Shown here piece after piece: positions 8,490-19,438 of a stretch of 64,000 nt of DNA. The DNA is taken from contig NZ_BCMQ01000017.1 in the NCBI RefSeq assembly GCF_001485415.1, positions 1 through 64,000 of the forward strand. Reading direction: 5' to 3'. The notes beneath the pieces are model-generated. The model worked only from the letters and a program-made list of their open reading frames with translations, searched no databases and was not told the origin of the DNA. Origin of the DNA: Myroides odoratimimus. GTDB lineage: Bacteria > Bacteroidota > Bacteroidia > Flavobacteriales > Flavobacteriaceae. A program made the translations under genes and the position numbers. How positions within the stretch are numbered: the stretch's first letter is position 1; every line of letters starts with the position of its first letter.

Positions 8490-11400
8490 ATGAATAAAAA
8501 TAAAGAGAAAAATACCGTAAAAAGGTTTAATAAAATCTCAATAGGTTTAGCATCGCCAGAGTCTATTCTTGCAGAATCGAGAGGTGAGGTTTTAAAACCT
8601 GAAACAATCAACTATCGTACTCATAAACCAGAACGTGATGGTCTTTTCTGTGAGCGTATTTTCGGACCTGTAAAGGATTACGAATGTGCGTGTGGTAAGT
8701 ATAAGAGAATCCGTTATAAAGGAATCGTGTGCGACCGTTGTGGTGTTGAAGTTACTGAGAAGAAAGTACGTAGAGATAGAGTTGGTCACATCAATTTAGT
8801 TGTGCCAATTGCTCATATCTGGTACTTCCGTTCATTACCAAACAAAATTGGTTATATCTTAGGTCTTCCTTCTAAGAAATTAGATATGATCATTTACTAT
8901 GAGCGTTATGTGGTAATCCAAGCTGGTATTGCTAAAAACGTTGATGGTGAACCTATCAATAGATTAGATTTCTTAACTGAAGAAGAGTACTTAAACATTT
9001 GTGATACTCTTCCGATGGAAAATCAATATTTAGATGATACAGATCCAAATAAATTCATCGCTAAAATGGGTGCTGAATGTATTATGGATTTATTAGCTAC
9101 TACAGACTTAGATCAGTTATCATATACTCTACGTCACGCAGCTAATAACGAAACATCTAAACAAAGAAAAACTGAGGCGTTAAAACGTCTTCAAGTAGTT
9201 GAGTCTTTCCGTGATTCTAATTTGAATCGTGAGAACAGACCAGAGTGGATGATTTTGAAAGTTATTCCAGTTATTCCACCAGAATTACGTCCATTAGTTC
9301 CACTTGATGGAGGTCGTTTTGCTACATCTGATTTAAATGACTTATACCGTCGTGTAATTATCAGAAATAATCGTCTGAAACGTTTAATGGAGATCAAAGC
9401 TCCTGAAGTAATTTTACGTAATGAGAAACGTATGCTTCAAGAAGCTGTTGATTCATTGTTCGATAACACTAGAAAATCTTCTGCTGTTAAAACAGAATCT
9501 AACCGCCCATTAAAATCTCTTTCTGATTCATTAAAAGGTAAACAAGGACGTTTCCGTCAAAACTTACTTGGTAAACGTGTTGACTATTCAGCTCGTTCGG
9601 TAATTGTTGTTGGACCAGAATTAAAATTATTCGAGTGTGGATTGCCAAAAGATATGGCAGCTGAGCTTTACAAACCATTCGTTATTCGTAAGTTAATCGA
9701 AAGAGGTATTGTTAAGACAGTAAAATCTGCTAAGAAGATTATAGATAAAAAAGAACCAGTTGTTTGGGATATTTTAGAAAACGTAATTAAAGGACACCCA
9801 GTTTTACTTAACCGTGCTCCTACGTTACACAGATTGGGTATTCAAGCGTTCCAACCTAAGTTAATCGAAGGTAAAGCGATTCAATTACACCCATTAGTGT
9901 GTACGGCATTCAATGCCGATTTCGATGGTGACCAGATGGCAGTTCACTTACCTCTAGGACCAGAGGCAATCTTAGAAGCACAATTATTAATGTTAGCTTC
10001 TCACAACATCTTAAACCCTGCAAATGGTGCTCCTATTACTGTACCATCTCAGGACATGGTATTGGGGTTATACTACATGACTAAGTCACGTAAATCTACT
10101 CCAGAACATATCATCAAAGGTGAAGGATTGACTTTCTACTCTGTAGAGGAAGTACATATTGCATTAAATGAAGGTAAACTTGATCTTAACGCTAACGTTA
10201 AAGTTAGAGCTAAAGATTATAATGCTGAAGGAGAATTAGTATATCAGATTATTGAGACTTCTGCAGGTAGAATTTTATTTAATGAAGTAGTACCTGAAGT
10301 TGCAGGATACATCAATGAGGTATTAACTAAGAAATCATTAAGAGATATTATCGGTCGTATTTTAAGTATTACTGATGTACCTACTACTGCTGCATTCTTA
10401 GATGATATCAAAAACATGGGATACGGTTACGCATTCCGTGGAGGATTATCTTTCAGTTTAGGTGATATTATGATTCCTGAGCGTAAACAAGAATTAATTG
10501 ATGATGCGAACCAACAAGTAGATCATATTACTATGAACTATAATATGGGACTTATCACAAATAATGAGCGTTACAACCAAGTTATTGACGTTTGGACTTC
10601 TACAAATGCTATGTTAACTGAGTTAGCAATGAAAAACATTCGTGAAGACAAACAAGGATTTAACTCAGTATATATGATGCTTGACTCTGGAGCCCGTGGT
10701 TCTAAAGAGCAGATTCGTCAGTTAACTGGTATGCGTGGTTTGATGGCTAAGCCTAAGAAATCTACAGCTGGTGGTGGAGAGATTATCGAAAACCCAATTC
10801 TTTCTAACTTTAAAGAAGGTCTTTCGATTTTAGAGTATTTCATCTCTACTCACGGTGCTCGTAAAGGACTTGCGGATACGGCGTTAAAAACAGCGGATGC
10901 TGGATACTTAACTCGTCGTCTACATGACGTAGCTCAAGATGTTATCGTTAACTCTGTTGACTGTGGTACATTAAGAGGTATTGAAGTTAAACCACTTAAG
11001 AAGAATGAGGAAGTTATCGAATCATTAGGAGAGAGAGTTTTAGGACGTGTTGCTCTTAATGCAGTGATTAACCCACTTAATTCTGATGTATTAGTTGAAG
11101 CTGGTGAAGAAATTACTGAAGCTATTGCTAAATCAATCAACGCTGCACCAATTGAATCAATTGAGGTACGTTCGCCATTGACTTGTGAGGCTAAAGTTGG
11201 TATCTGTGCTAAATGTTACGGACGTAACTTAGCTACTGCTAGAATGGTTCAAAAAGGTGAAGCTGTAGGTGTTATTGCTGCTCAATCTATTGGGGAGCCT
11301 GGTACACAGTTAACATTGAGAACATTCCACGTGGGAGGTACTGCTGGTAATATCTCTGAGACATCTAGTATTACTGCTAAATTTAAAGGTCGTTTAGAAA

Positions 11401-12785
11401 TAGAAGATCTTAAAACAGTAAAAGGTGAGGATAATGAAGGAAATGCTATTGATATCGTTATTTCACGTTCTACTGAGGCTAAGTTATTTGATACTAATAC
11501 AGGTATCTTATTAACAACAAATAACATTCCTTATGGTTCTACAATCTATGTGAATGATGGAGATGTTGTTGAAGAAGGTGCTACGTTATTTAAATGGGAC
11601 CCTTATAATGGTGTAATTGTTTCTGAGTTTACTGGTAAAGTTGCTTATGAGGATATCGAACAAGGACAAACGTTCATGGTTGAGATCGATGAGCAAACAG
11701 GATTCCAAGAAAAAGTTATTACTGAATCAAGAAATAAAAAATTAATTCCTACTTTATTAATCTATGGTAAAGATGGTGAGTTAATTCGTTCATACAACTT
11801 ACCTGTAGGTTCTCACCTAATGGTAAATGATGGCGATAAGATTAAAGCTGGTAAAGTTTTAGTTAAGATTCCTCGTCATACATCTAAAGCTGGGGATATT
11901 ACTGGAGGTCTTCCAAGAATTACTGAGTTGTTAGAAGCTCGTAATCCTTCAAACCCTGCAGTAGTTTCAGAAATTGATGGTGTTGTATCGTTCGGTAAAG
12001 TTAAGAGAGGTAACAGAGAGATCGTTGTTGAGTCTAAAACTGGAGATGTTAGAAAATACTTAGTTAAGTTATCTAATCAAATTTTAGTTCAAGAGAATGA
12101 TTACGTGAAAGCTGGTATGCCACTTTCTGATGGAGCTATCACTCCAGACGATATCTTAAGAATCCAAGGACCTTCTGCTGTTCAACAGTACTTAGTAAAC
12201 GAGATTCAAGAGGTTTATCGTCTACAAGGGGTTAAGATTAGTGATAAACACTTTGAGGTAGTTATCCGTCAAATGATGCGTAAAGTTAAAATCGAAGATC
12301 CAGGAGATACTTTATTCTTAGAAGATCAATTAGCACATGCTGCTGACTTCATCGCTGAGAATGATAGATTATATGGAATGAAGGTTGTAGTTGATGCAGG
12401 TGAGTCTGATAATTTGAAAGAAGGACAGATTATTACTATGCGTGAATTACGTGACGAGAACTCATTATTGAAACGTGAGGATAAGAACTTAGTAGTTAGT
12501 CGTGATGTTATGCCTGCTACTGGTACTCCAATGTTACAAGGTATTACTCGTGCGTCTTTACAAACGAAATCATTTATTTCTGCTGCGTCGTTCCAGGAAA
12601 CAACGAAAGTGTTAAACGAAGCTGCTGTAGCAGGTAAAGTAGATGGATTAAACGGATTAAAAGAAAACGTTATTGTAGGTCACAGAATCCCTGCAGGTAC
12701 AGGTATGAGAGAGTACGAAAGTATCCTTGTTAGTACTTCAGATGATGAAGGATTTGCAAATAAAGAAACAGATTTAAACTTCTAG
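8490..12785 (+). CDS. rpoC: DNA-directed RNA polymerase subunit beta'
   Basis: The beta' subunit supplies the catalytic magnesium site of RNA polymerase. The 1431-residue product has the N-terminal zinc ribbon with C66, C68, C81 and C84, the lid/rudder region, and the universal NADFDGD motif at residues 475-481, whose three aspartates bind Mg2+. The second zinc site, with [13 protein letters not shown], lies near residue 908. The trigger-loop region with [19 protein letters not shown] follows. The start ATG 8490 gives [20 protein letters not shown]. It is a single uninterrupted gene co-directional with rpoB, with DUF3467 starting 4 nt after its stop. Confidence 0.99.
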   Translation: MNKNKEKNTVKRFNKISIGLASPESILAESRGEVLKPETINYRTHKPERDGLFCERIFGPVKDYECACGKYKRIRYKGIVCDRCGVEVTEKKVRRDRVGHINLVVPIAHIWYFRSLPNKIGYILGLPSKKLDMIIYYERYVVIQAGIAKNVDGEPINRLDFLTEEEYLNICDTLPMENQYLDDTDPNKFIAKMGAECIMDLLATTDLDQLSYTLRHAANNETSKQRKTEALKRLQVVESFRDSNLNRENRPEWMILKVIPVIPPELRPLVPLDGGRFATSDLNDLYRRVIIRNNRLKRLMEIKAPEVILRNEKRMLQEAVDSLFDNTRKSSAVKTESNRPLKSLSDSLKGKQGRFRQNLLGKRVDYSARSVIVVGPELKLFECGLPKDMAAELYKPFVIRKLIERGIVKTVKSAKKIIDKKEPVVWDILENVIKGHPVLLNRAPTLHRLGIQAFQPKLIEGKAIQLHPLVCTAFNADFDGDQMAVHLPLGPEAILEAQLLMLASHNILNPANGAPITVPSQDMVLGLYYMTKSRKSTPEHIIKGEGLTFYSVEEVHIALNEGKLDLNANVKVRAKDYNAEGELVYQIIETSAGRILFNEVVPEVAGYINEVLTKKSLRDIIGRILSITDVPTTAAFLDDIKNMGYGYAFRGGLSFSLGDIMIPERKQELIDDANQQVDHITMNYNMGLITNNERYNQVIDVWTSTNAMLTELAMKNIREDKQGFNSVYMMLDSGARGSKEQIRQLTGMRGLMAKPKKSTAGGGEIIENPILSNFKEGLSILEYFISTHGARKGLADTALKTADAGYLTRRLHDVAQDVIVNSVDCGTLRGIEVKPLKKNEEVIESLGERVLGRVALNAVINPLNSDVLVEAGEEITEAIAKSINAAPIESIEVRSPLTCEAKVGICAKCYGRNLATARMVQKGEAVGVIAAQSIGEPGTQLTLRTFHVGGTAGNISETSSITAKFKGRLEIEDLKTVKGEDNEGNAIDIVISRSTEAKLFDTNTGILLTTNNIPYGSTIYVNDGDVVEEGATLFKWDPYNGVIVSEFTGKVAYEDIEQGQTFMVEIDEQTGFQEKVITESRNKKLIPTLLIYGKDGELIRSYNLPVGSHLMVNDGDKIKAGKVLVKIPRHTSKAGDITGGLPRITELLEARNPSNPAVVSEIDGVVSFGKVKRGNREIVVESKTGDVRKYLVKLSNQILVQENDYVKAGMPLSDGAITPDDILRIQGPSAVQQYLVNEIQEVYRLQGVKISDKHFEVVIRQMMRKVKIEDPGDTLFLEDQLAHAADFIAENDRLYGMKVVVDAGESDNLKEGQIITMRELRDENSLLKREDKNLVVSRDVMPATGTPMLQGITRASLQTKSFISAASFQETTKVLNEAAVAGKVDGLNGLKENVIVGHRIPAGTGMREYESILVSTSDDEGFANKETDLNF

Positions 12786-12789
12786 TATT

Positions 12790-13098
12790 ATGGAAAAAGA
12801 ACAAGATCAATTTAGCCTTGAATTAGACGAGGCAACAGCAGAAGGAGTGTATTCTAATTTAGCGATTATCAATCATTCTAATACTGAATTTGTGGTTGAT
12901 TTTGTTACCATAATGCCTGGAATGCCAAAGGGTAAAGTAAAGTCTAGAATTATTTTGACGCCTCAACACGCGAAGAGATTAATGACTGCTTTACAAGAAA
13001 ATATCCAGCGCTATGAAGGTAGTAATGGAAGTATAGTTGATGTTGAAGCTACTGGTGAATTATCAGCTATAAAGTTTGGCACTAAAGGAGAAGCATAA
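12790..13098 (+). CDS. DUF3467-family protein downstream of rpoC
   Basis: A 102-residue acidic protein with no signal peptide. It has the family pattern GVYSNLAIINHSNTEFVVDF, then a conserved PGMPKGKVKSRIILTPQHAK loop near residues 44-63. It begins 4 nt after rpoC and ends at a strong terminator, so it is translated from the rpoBC transcript. The rpoC-DUF3467 linkage is a hallmark of Bacteroidota genomes and suggests a role connected with transcription, but the function is not established. The identification by family is firm; a biochemical role would be a guess. Confidence 0.9.
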   Translation: MEKEQDQFSLELDEATAEGVYSNLAIINHSNTEFVVDFVTIMPGMPKGKVKSRIILTPQHAKRLMTALQENIQRYEGSNGSIVDVEATGELSAIKFGTKGEA

Positions 13099-13134
13099 AT
13101 CCAATAGAATAGTTGATTTAACATCAACCAAAAG

Positions 13135-13166
13135 AAAAAGGTCTACATTTAATGTAGACCTTTTTT
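13135..13166 (+). terminator. terminator of the rpoBC-DUF3467 transcript
   Basis: An A-run then GGTCTACATT (13140-13149) and its complement AATGTAGACC (13151-13160) form a strong hairpin, followed by TTTTTTG. It ends the long + strand operon 37 nt after the DUF3467 stop. The flanking A- and T-runs would also work on the opposite strand. Confidence 0.9.
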
Positions 13167-13241
13167 GTTTAAAAAGAGTTTTTTATTCTTGTCAATTTAG
13201 AATTATGGCTTTACTAATTAATGGAATAATCTCTTTTAGTT

Positions 13242-13610
13242 TTAAATATTATTAAGCTTCAGTTTGAAGTTAGCTAGTGTAATTGACATTTCATGATCTT
13301 TGCTTATAAGCTCTTTGACATTGTCAATATAATTGTTAAGCTTAGAGACTAGTTTTTTATACTTGTCAGTCTCCTGTTCTTTCCTATATAAGGTGGCTAA
13401 CCTCATAGATATGTCTATGTATTGTAGATAGAGTTTAGGACCTGTTTTTAGATATGCTTTATAAGAAGCACATAATACTTCTAATCGACTTATGGCTTCG
13501 ATATAGTAGTTAATAGCTAAACCATTATTTCCTTTTTGGAGCTGCTCATTAGCAAGTTCTTGCTTTAGTTGACAGCTTTTCTCTATGTGCATAATACATT
13601 CTATACTCAT
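13242..13610 (-). CDS. small helical protein coupled to SOD, function unknown
   Basis: A 122-residue protein with no signal peptide and no recognisable catalytic motif. It is rich in Lys, Glu, Leu and Tyr and looks all-helical, with a stretch at about residues 15-50 (ELANEQLQKGNNGLAINYYI) that resembles a tetratricopeptide-like helix pair. Its ATG overlaps the TGA stop of the superoxide dismutase gene by the four-base ATGA arrangement, so translation is probably coupled and the two proteins may act together, for example in oxidative stress. No homologue is recognised and the function is unknown. Confidence 0.75.
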   Translation of the reverse strand: MSIECIMHIEKSCQLKQELANEQLQKGNNGLAINYYIEAISRLEVLCASYKAYLKTGPKLYLQYIDISMRLATLYRKEQETDKYKKLVSKLNNYIDNVKELISKDHEMSITLANFKLKLNNI

Positions 13611-14200
13611 TTTACTAAATTTTTATTGACAAATTCCCAGTTGATTGCATTCCAAAATAATTGAATAAAGCTTGGCCTTGAATTTCTGTGGTCTATATAA
13701 TATGCATGTTCCCATACATCTATAGTTAGTAAAGGCGTGTTTCCATAAACTATTGGTGTGTCAGCATCTTTTAGACTCATTAGTTCCAGTTTATTTTCTG
13801 GAGTTAGTACTAACCATACCCATCCACTTCCAAATAATTTAGTCGCTTTGTCAATGAATTGAGTTTTTAGTTCTTCTAGAGATCCGAAGTACTTACCTAT
13901 CATATCTAGTAGCTCTTCATTAGGCTGACCACCTTGGTTCGGAGTGATGGATTTCCAGAAAAAAGAGTGATTAAAATGTTGTGCAGCATTGTTAAATATG
14001 GCTACTTCTCCTTCTGCTTGTGTACCTGTGATAATGTTCTCTAAACATTCATCTTCCCATTTCGTGTTTGTTATTAAATGGTTAAGGTTGTTTACATACG
14101 TTTGATGATGTTTTCCATAGTGATAATCGAATCCTTCAGTAGATATAAAAGAATTGAAAGAATTTTTATCATATGGTAAATCAGGAAGTTTGAATTTCAT
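13607..14200 (-). CDS. sodB: superoxide dismutase, Fe-type
   Basis: Converts superoxide to oxygen and hydrogen peroxide in the cytoplasm. The 197-residue product has the Fe/Mn-SOD ligands His27 (in DYHYGKHH), His78 (in HFNHSFFW) and the DVWEHAYYIDHRN signature near the C-terminus that supplies the last Asp and His. The NNAAQ stretch places the second-sphere glutamine at residue 74, which is the iron-enzyme arrangement; Mn enzymes carry it elsewhere. No signal peptide. The start at 14200 gives MKFKLPDLPYDK. A 7-of-8 match to the -7 consensus (TAGCCTTG) is on this strand at 14226-14233. Metal choice is inferred from sequence only. Confidence 0.95.
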   Translation of the reverse strand: MKFKLPDLPYDKNSFNSFISTEGFDYHYGKHHQTYVNNLNHLITNTKWEDECLENIITGTQAEGEVAIFNNAAQHFNHSFFWKSITPNQGGQPNEELLDMIGKYFGSLEELKTQFIDKATKLFGSGWVWLVLTPENKLELMSLKDADTPIVYGNTPLLTIDVWEHAYYIDHRNSRPSFIQLFWNAINWEFVNKNLVK

Positions 14201-14411
14201 TATTTATAGTTTTATTTTTATTAGACAAGGCTAAATTAATAATTTAGATTAGACTAAAAAATTATTTAGATATTTTTTTGTTTACAATTATATAACAATG
14301 ATTAACTGTTTGGTAATCGTTAAACGTTGTGCCGACTAATGGCATTTCATTCTTTTGTGACTGTATTAAGTGGGGTATTTAGTACAACCAACAACAACAC
14401 AATTTTAAGTA

Positions 14412-17400
14412 ATGAAAAAAGTTAGACGTAATTGTCATCAAATTTGTTTGATTATAGGAAGTGTTTTATTGCTACAATCAAATTCATTATTCGCTTCTAA
14501 TGTTTCAACTGATGCGTTAGATAGTATGACTACTGAATCTTCTTCAGAGCAAAGTAGTGGCTCGATCGTAAAGGGAAAAGTAATTGATAACCTTGGATTG
14601 ACTTTACCTGGTGCAGTGGTTCAGCTGTCTGGATCTAAGCACATCACATCGACTGATCTAGATGGTAACTTCACATTATCTGTGCCTGATACTTTCTTAA
14701 AAGGTGAGATCATCATTTCTTTTATGGGATTTGAAGAGAAGAAAATGATTGTTAGTAAAGGTGATTTTGTGAATGTGACCTTAGTAGAGTCAAGCAGTAT
14801 GCTTAATGAAGTTGTAGTAACGGCTTTAGGTATTAAGAGAGAAGAGAAGCAATTGGGGTTCTCTCAACAGACTTTGAACAGTGAACAACTTGATAATACT
14901 CGTTCTAATACTTGGTCAGATGCTTTAAAAGGAAAAGTGGCTGGTATGACTATGACCTCTGCTAGTTCTGGTCCAATGAATTCGACACAAATTAAGTTGC
15001 GTGGTGATCGATCATTAAATGCTGATGCTAATGGAGCGTTAGTGGTAGTAGATGGTGTGATCGTTAATAGTACTTTGTGGAGCAGTGGTGCTGGAGATTC
15101 TTATATTGGTACTGATGCTCCTGTAGATTATGGTAACGGTATAGCTGATATAAATCCTGATGATATAGAAAGTATCTCTGTGCTTAAAGGACCTGGTGCA
15201 GCTGCATTGTATGGTTCTAGAGCTAGTAACGGAGTATTAATGATTACTACTAAATCTGGAAAAAAAGACAAAGGATTAGGTATATCATTTAATTCTAATG
15301 TTAGTTTTGATGTGATTCAGAGATGGCCAAAATATCAATACGAATATGGTCAAGGTAGTGGAAATAGCTTTGACAAGGAAGGTAATCCTTATTACTCTTA
15401 CGGCTTATCAGATGATGGTGCGAATACGGGAAGTACGAGTAGTGCATTCGGACCTAAGTTTGAAGGACAATATTACTATCAGTACGATCCTACAACAGAG
15501 ACTCAAGGTGCAGAAAGAACCTTGTGGAGACCATATAAGAATAATATAAAAGACTTCTGGCGTACAGGTATTACTACCACTAACACTTTAGGTCTATCAG
15601 GCGGAAGTGATAAAGGAGATATTAGAACAACGATAACGCACTCTAAGAATGAGTGGATCATGCCTAACACCGGCTTCGATAGAACTACGCTGTCTACTAA
15701 GGCGAAGTATAATATCTCTGATGCAGTTACTTTAAATGCTAATGTTAGTTATACCAACAGAAAGAGTGATAACCTACCAGGTACAGGATATGGTAACCAT
15801 ACGATAGGATATTTTATGATCTTTCAGAATCCTAATGTTGACTTAGAATGGTATAGACCTATCTGGAAAAAAGATTATAACCAGACACAACAAATACATC
15901 CGTTTAGCTCATATATAGAGAATCCTTATCTAATCGCTTATGAGACGACTAATCCAGTAAATACAAACACTATAACAGGAAGCCTATCGACTGATATTAC
16001 TCTTGCACCTAAATTAAAATTAATGTTGCGTGCTGCGTTGAACTCACGTAATGATAAACGTGAACAACGTAGACCTTATAGCACGACTAAGTTCGGTAAA
16101 GGATACTTTAGAACACAACAGATAAACTTCCAAGAGATCAACACTGATGTCTTATTAACCTATACAGATAATGACTCAGATATATTTACCTATAGCGGAT
16201 CTATAGGAGGGAATATGCTTGATTCTAAATATCACAGTGTGACATCTTATGTAGACGGACTAGTTACGCCTGGTGTATATATGTTAGCGAATGGTATCAA
16301 TAATCCTATCACTAATGTTCTAGATGACGATTATAAAGTGAACTCTGTCTATGGAATGGCTTCAGTTGGGTATAAGAATATGGTATTCTTAGATGGAACT
16401 ATTCGAAATGACTGGTCGAGTACATTGCCTAAAATGAATTGGTCATTTTTATATTCTTCATTAAACGCAAGTTTTGTGTTGAATGATATTTTTAGAATGC
16501 CTGCGAGTATTGATTACTCTAAACTGAGAGTGTCTGTGGCAAAAGTAGGTAATGGTACTAAACCATATCAAACGTTGAAATATTATTCTAATAGTGCTTT
16601 TGCGAGCTCTGCTACGTCTGCTACCACTTTACATAATGGTGAATTAAAACCAGAAGGTACTAATTCGTTTGAGATTGGATATGAACACAAAATGTTTGGC
16701 AATAGGTTAGGTCTTGATGTGACAGTCTATGAAACCAATACAAAAAATCAAATTATTACTGTACCATTAAATTATGTGACAGGATATAATAAGGCTGTAA
16801 TTAATGGAGGAGATGTACGCAATAGAGGTATTGAACTAATGTTAAGTGGTACACCTATTAAGACAAAAGATTTCTCTTGGAACACCTCAGTGAACTGGGC
16901 TAAAAACAAGAATAAAATCTTAAGCCTAGCAGAAGAGTTCGAAGGAGGAGATCAACAAGTATTAGCTACATCTGGTACAGCATCTATTATAGCTAAAGTA
17001 GGAGGAACCACAGGAGACTTATACGGTTATAAATTTGTGAGAGATGATCAAGGGCAAATCGTATATACTGATAAAGGACTTCCTGAACAATCTAAAGAAA
17101 TAGAATATATCGGTAGTGCTTATGCAGATTGGACGATGGGATGGACTAATACGTTTAAGTACAAAGGATTTAAGTTCAGCTTTACGATAGATGGGCAGTA
17201 CGGAGGTAATGTATATTCACAGTCCCATCATAAGATGAGTGAACAGGGGAAACTAGAACACACTTTATACGGTAGAGAACAAGGATATATCATAGGAGAT
17301 GGAGTAGTGAGAAATGGAGATGGTACATTCTCTCCTAATACGACTAAGGTAGACCCAGCTAGTTACTATAAAGAATACTATAGAAGAGCTAATCTAGAGT

Positions 17401-17660
17401 CTAATACATTCGATGCTTCTTACATCAAATTGAGAGAAGTGAGTTTTGAATATAATTTCTCTAAGCAGATATTAAATAAGTTACGCCTGAAGAAGCTAAG
17501 TGTGTCTGTATATGGACGTAATCTAGCGATGTTGTCTAACTTCCCGTTATTTGATCCAGAGACAGCAGCGTTAAATGGAGGTTCTATGATGCCAGGAGTA
17601 GAGATGGGGCAGATGCCATCACCTGCTACTTACGGTTTTAGCATTAAACTAGATATCTAA
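14412..17660 (+). CDS. SusC/RagA-family TonB-linked outer membrane transporter
   Basis: A 1082-residue TonB-dependent outer membrane channel that works with its SusD partner to import an oligomeric nutrient. An N-terminal signal peptide (about residues 1-29, ending LFASN) is followed by a carboxypeptidase-regulatory-like domain (about 52-135, KGKVIDNLGLTLPGAVVQ), the TonB box/plug segment beginning SSSMLNEVVVTALGIKREEK, a plug with SISVLKGPGAAALYGSRA, and a large beta-barrel to the C-terminus. ATG 14412 was chosen for the signal peptide. susD follows 17 nt later. No sigma factor, hydrolase or regulator lies beside it, so the substrate cannot be predicted. Confidence 0.95.
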   Translation: MKKVRRNCHQICLIIGSVLLLQSNSLFASNVSTDALDSMTTESSSEQSSGSIVKGKVIDNLGLTLPGAVVQLSGSKHITSTDLDGNFTLSVPDTFLKGEIIISFMGFEEKKMIVSKGDFVNVTLVESSSMLNEVVVTALGIKREEKQLGFSQQTLNSEQLDNTRSNTWSDALKGKVAGMTMTSASSGPMNSTQIKLRGDRSLNADANGALVVVDGVIVNSTLWSSGAGDSYIGTDAPVDYGNGIADINPDDIESISVLKGPGAAALYGSRASNGVLMITTKSGKKDKGLGISFNSNVSFDVIQRWPKYQYEYGQGSGNSFDKEGNPYYSYGLSDDGANTGSTSSAFGPKFEGQYYYQYDPTTETQGAERTLWRPYKNNIKDFWRTGITTTNTLGLSGGSDKGDIRTTITHSKNEWIMPNTGFDRTTLSTKAKYNISDAVTLNANVSYTNRKSDNLPGTGYGNHTIGYFMIFQNPNVDLEWYRPIWKKDYNQTQQIHPFSSYIENPYLIAYETTNPVNTNTITGSLSTDITLAPKLKLMLRAALNSRNDKREQRRPYSTTKFGKGYFRTQQINFQEINTDVLLTYTDNDSDIFTYSGSIGGNMLDSKYHSVTSYVDGLVTPGVYMLANGINNPITNVLDDDYKVNSVYGMASVGYKNMVFLDGTIRNDWSSTLPKMNWSFLYSSLNASFVLNDIFRMPASIDYSKLRVSVAKVGNGTKPYQTLKYYSNSAFASSATSATTLHNGELKPEGTNSFEIGYEHKMFGNRLGLDVTVYETNTKNQIITVPLNYVTGYNKAVINGGDVRNRGIELMLSGTPIKTKDFSWNTSVNWAKNKNKILSLAEEFEGGDQQVLATSGTASIIAKVGGTTGDLYGYKFVRDDQGQIVYTDKGLPEQSKEIEYIGSAYADWTMGWTNTFKYKGFKFSFTIDGQYGGNVYSQSHHKMSEQGKLEHTLYGREQGYIIGDGVVRNGDGTFSPNTTKVDPASYYKEYYRRANLESNTFDASYIKLREVSFEYNFSKQILNKLRLKKLSVSVYGRNLAMLSNFPLFDPETAALNGGSMMPGVEMGQMPSPATYGFSIKLDI

Positions 17661-17677
17661 TATTAAGAAAACGACAG

Positions 17678-19126
17678 ATGAAAATCAAAAATATATTTTT
17701 AGGATTATCAGCAACAGTATTGCTGACTGTAAGTTGTACTTCTGATTTTGAAGAGAAGAATATTGATCCTAACCGTTTACAACAGATTAGCCCAGCAACG
17801 TTATTAAATCCTATCATCTATGAGATGGCTAGTCATAATATGTATCGCAGTTGGTCTCATAATAATCATTTAATGCAAGATATCGTGGTTTATCCTAGTG
17901 ATGTACCAGGTATGCAACGATATGATTTAAGTGATGATGTAGGAGCGTCATCGTGGAATGCTTATTACAGATGGTTAAAGAATGCTCGAGATATGGAGTA
18001 TGAGGCTGTGAAGGTTGCAGATCCTAACTATGAAGCGATGGCTTTAACTCTAAAAGCGTGGATCACTTCTAACTTAACTGATTTATTTGGGGATGTACCT
18101 TATTTTGAAGCGTCTAAGGGAGAAGAGAAGATTCTATATCCAGCATTTGATTCACAAGAGAAGATATATGATAGTCTTTTAGCTGATCTAGAGAGAGCGA
18201 ATAGCTTATATGATTTAAATAGGAAGTTAGTATATAATCCTGATATTTTATATATAGACTCAAAGACATATTGGGATGACTGGCAAAAGTTTACGAATAG
18301 TTTGCATTTGCGTTTATTGTTGAGAATATCAAATAAAGAAAATAAGAATGCATATCAACGTATGCTAACGATACTTAACGATCCAGATAAATATCCTATT
18401 ATTAATGATGTGAAGTCACAGGCTAACCTAAAGATAACAGGGGTAACACCTAATATCTCTCCATGGAGTCGTATTCAAGATTTTACATTAAGTCGTAAGA
18501 TGGCTTCTTTCTTTATTGATAATTTAAATGATTTTAATGACCCAAGGCTTCCATTATATGCAACAGAAGCATACAGAGTAGAAGGAAAGAAGAAAATATA
18601 TATAGGGTATAAAGGAATACCTAGTGCCTTTGATGGTTCAGATTCACAGTTTGATTACGAAGCTTCTACATTGAATAATGTTATGGCGGCTAATCCTACA
18701 GAAGCACCTATACTAACGTATGCTGAAGTATTATTTATAAAGGCTGAGTTAGCTCAGAAGGGATACTTATCAGATGCTAAGAGCTATTATGAGCAGGCGG
18801 TGAAAGAGGCTATTACATCTAAGGGATTAGAGATGCCAACTAATTATTTTACTTTAGAAAGTACTAGGTATAATGGTACATTAGAGCGTATTATGTTGCA
18901 GAAATATTATGCATTGTATATGAACGATTATCAACAGTGGTTCGAATACAAGCGTACAGGATACCCTAAACTACCTAAGACAGAGTCAATGCTAAACGAT
19001 GGGAATATGCCTAATAGATTCCCATACCCGATCAATATACGTACTCAGAACAAAGGTAATTATGAGAAAAAGGTAGCAGAGATGGGAGGAGATAATATTA
19101 ACTATAAGATGTGGTGGCAAAATTAG
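17678..19126 (+). CDS. SusD/RagB-family outer membrane lipoprotein
   Basis: A 482-residue surface lipoprotein that acts as the substrate-binding lid of the SusC channel. The signal peptide ends in a lipobox at VSC (cysteine at about residue 20), followed by TSDFEEKNIDPNRLQ. The early ISPATLLNPIIYEM segment and the tetratricopeptide-like helices fit the SusD-like_2 group of nutrient-binding lipoproteins, which is about this length. It ends with the YALYMNDYQQWFEYKRTGYP region typical of the family. It is co-transcribed with the SusC gene and followed by a strong terminator. The ligand is unknown. Confidence 0.93.
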   Translation: MKIKNIFLGLSATVLLTVSCTSDFEEKNIDPNRLQQISPATLLNPIIYEMASHNMYRSWSHNNHLMQDIVVYPSDVPGMQRYDLSDDVGASSWNAYYRWLKNARDMEYEAVKVADPNYEAMALTLKAWITSNLTDLFGDVPYFEASKGEEKILYPAFDSQEKIYDSLLADLERANSLYDLNRKLVYNPDILYIDSKTYWDDWQKFTNSLHLRLLLRISNKENKNAYQRMLTILNDPDKYPIINDVKSQANLKITGVTPNISPWSRIQDFTLSRKMASFFIDNLNDFNDPRLPLYATEAYRVEGKKKIYIGYKGIPSAFDGSDSQFDYEASTLNNVMAANPTEAPILTYAEVLFIKAELAQKGYLSDAKSYYEQAVKEAITSKGLEMPTNYFTLESTRYNGTLERIMLQKYYALYMNDYQQWFEYKRTGYPKLPKTESMLNDGNMPNRFPYPINIRTQNKGNYEKKVAEMGGDNINYKMWWQN

Positions 19127-19212
19127 TTTTGATTAGAACTACTTAGTTTATTCACTATTATAGATCATTAAGTAAGAGAGTGTTTATAGTGTATTATATA
19201 TTTTATAATGTA

Positions 19213-19250
19213 GAAGAGAGCCTGTGAGAATAGGCTCTCTTCTTTTTTAG
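19213..19250 (+). terminator. terminator of the susCD pair
   Basis: GAAGAGAGCCT (19213-19223) pairs with AGGCTCTCTTC (19232-19242) around the loop GTGAGAAT, followed by TTTTTTAG. It lies 87 nt after the SusD stop and is the only terminator candidate for the pair. Confidence 0.85.
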
Positions 19251-19263
19251 GTATTGCATGCAA

Positions 19264-19369
19264 ACTTAGTATGAATTGGTACTAAAGTAATGCGAGTTGA
19301 GTCCGTAGTGAGTCCGTTATGAGTCCGTAGTGAGTCCGTTAAAACAAGGATAGAAACGGACTTAGTATG
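19264..19369 (+). repeat. 11-bp tandem repeat plus hairpin element, copy A
   Basis: Four 11-bp units stand head to tail: GAGTCCGTAGT (19299-19309), GAGTCCGTTAT (19310-19320), GAGTCCGTAGT (19321-19331) and GAGTCCGTTAA (19332-19342). The last unit's GTCCGTT (19334-19340) pairs with AACGGAC (19355-19361) across a 14-nt loop. The element is flanked by a perfect 10-bp direct repeat ACTTAGTATG at 19264-19273 and 19360-19369. A second element with the same architecture, inverted, is at 39118-39196. It lies in a gene-poor gap. The role is unknown. Confidence 0.85.
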
Positions 19370-19438
19370 CAGGCAAGATAGAAGTGCGATTAACTGATCT
19401 GCACTAAGAGACAATGAATAGTCAAGGTTGATAGATGA

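Noticed and set aside
19299..19361. CRISPR array
   Set aside because: The units are only 11 bp and stand head to tail without spacers, and no cas genes are present.
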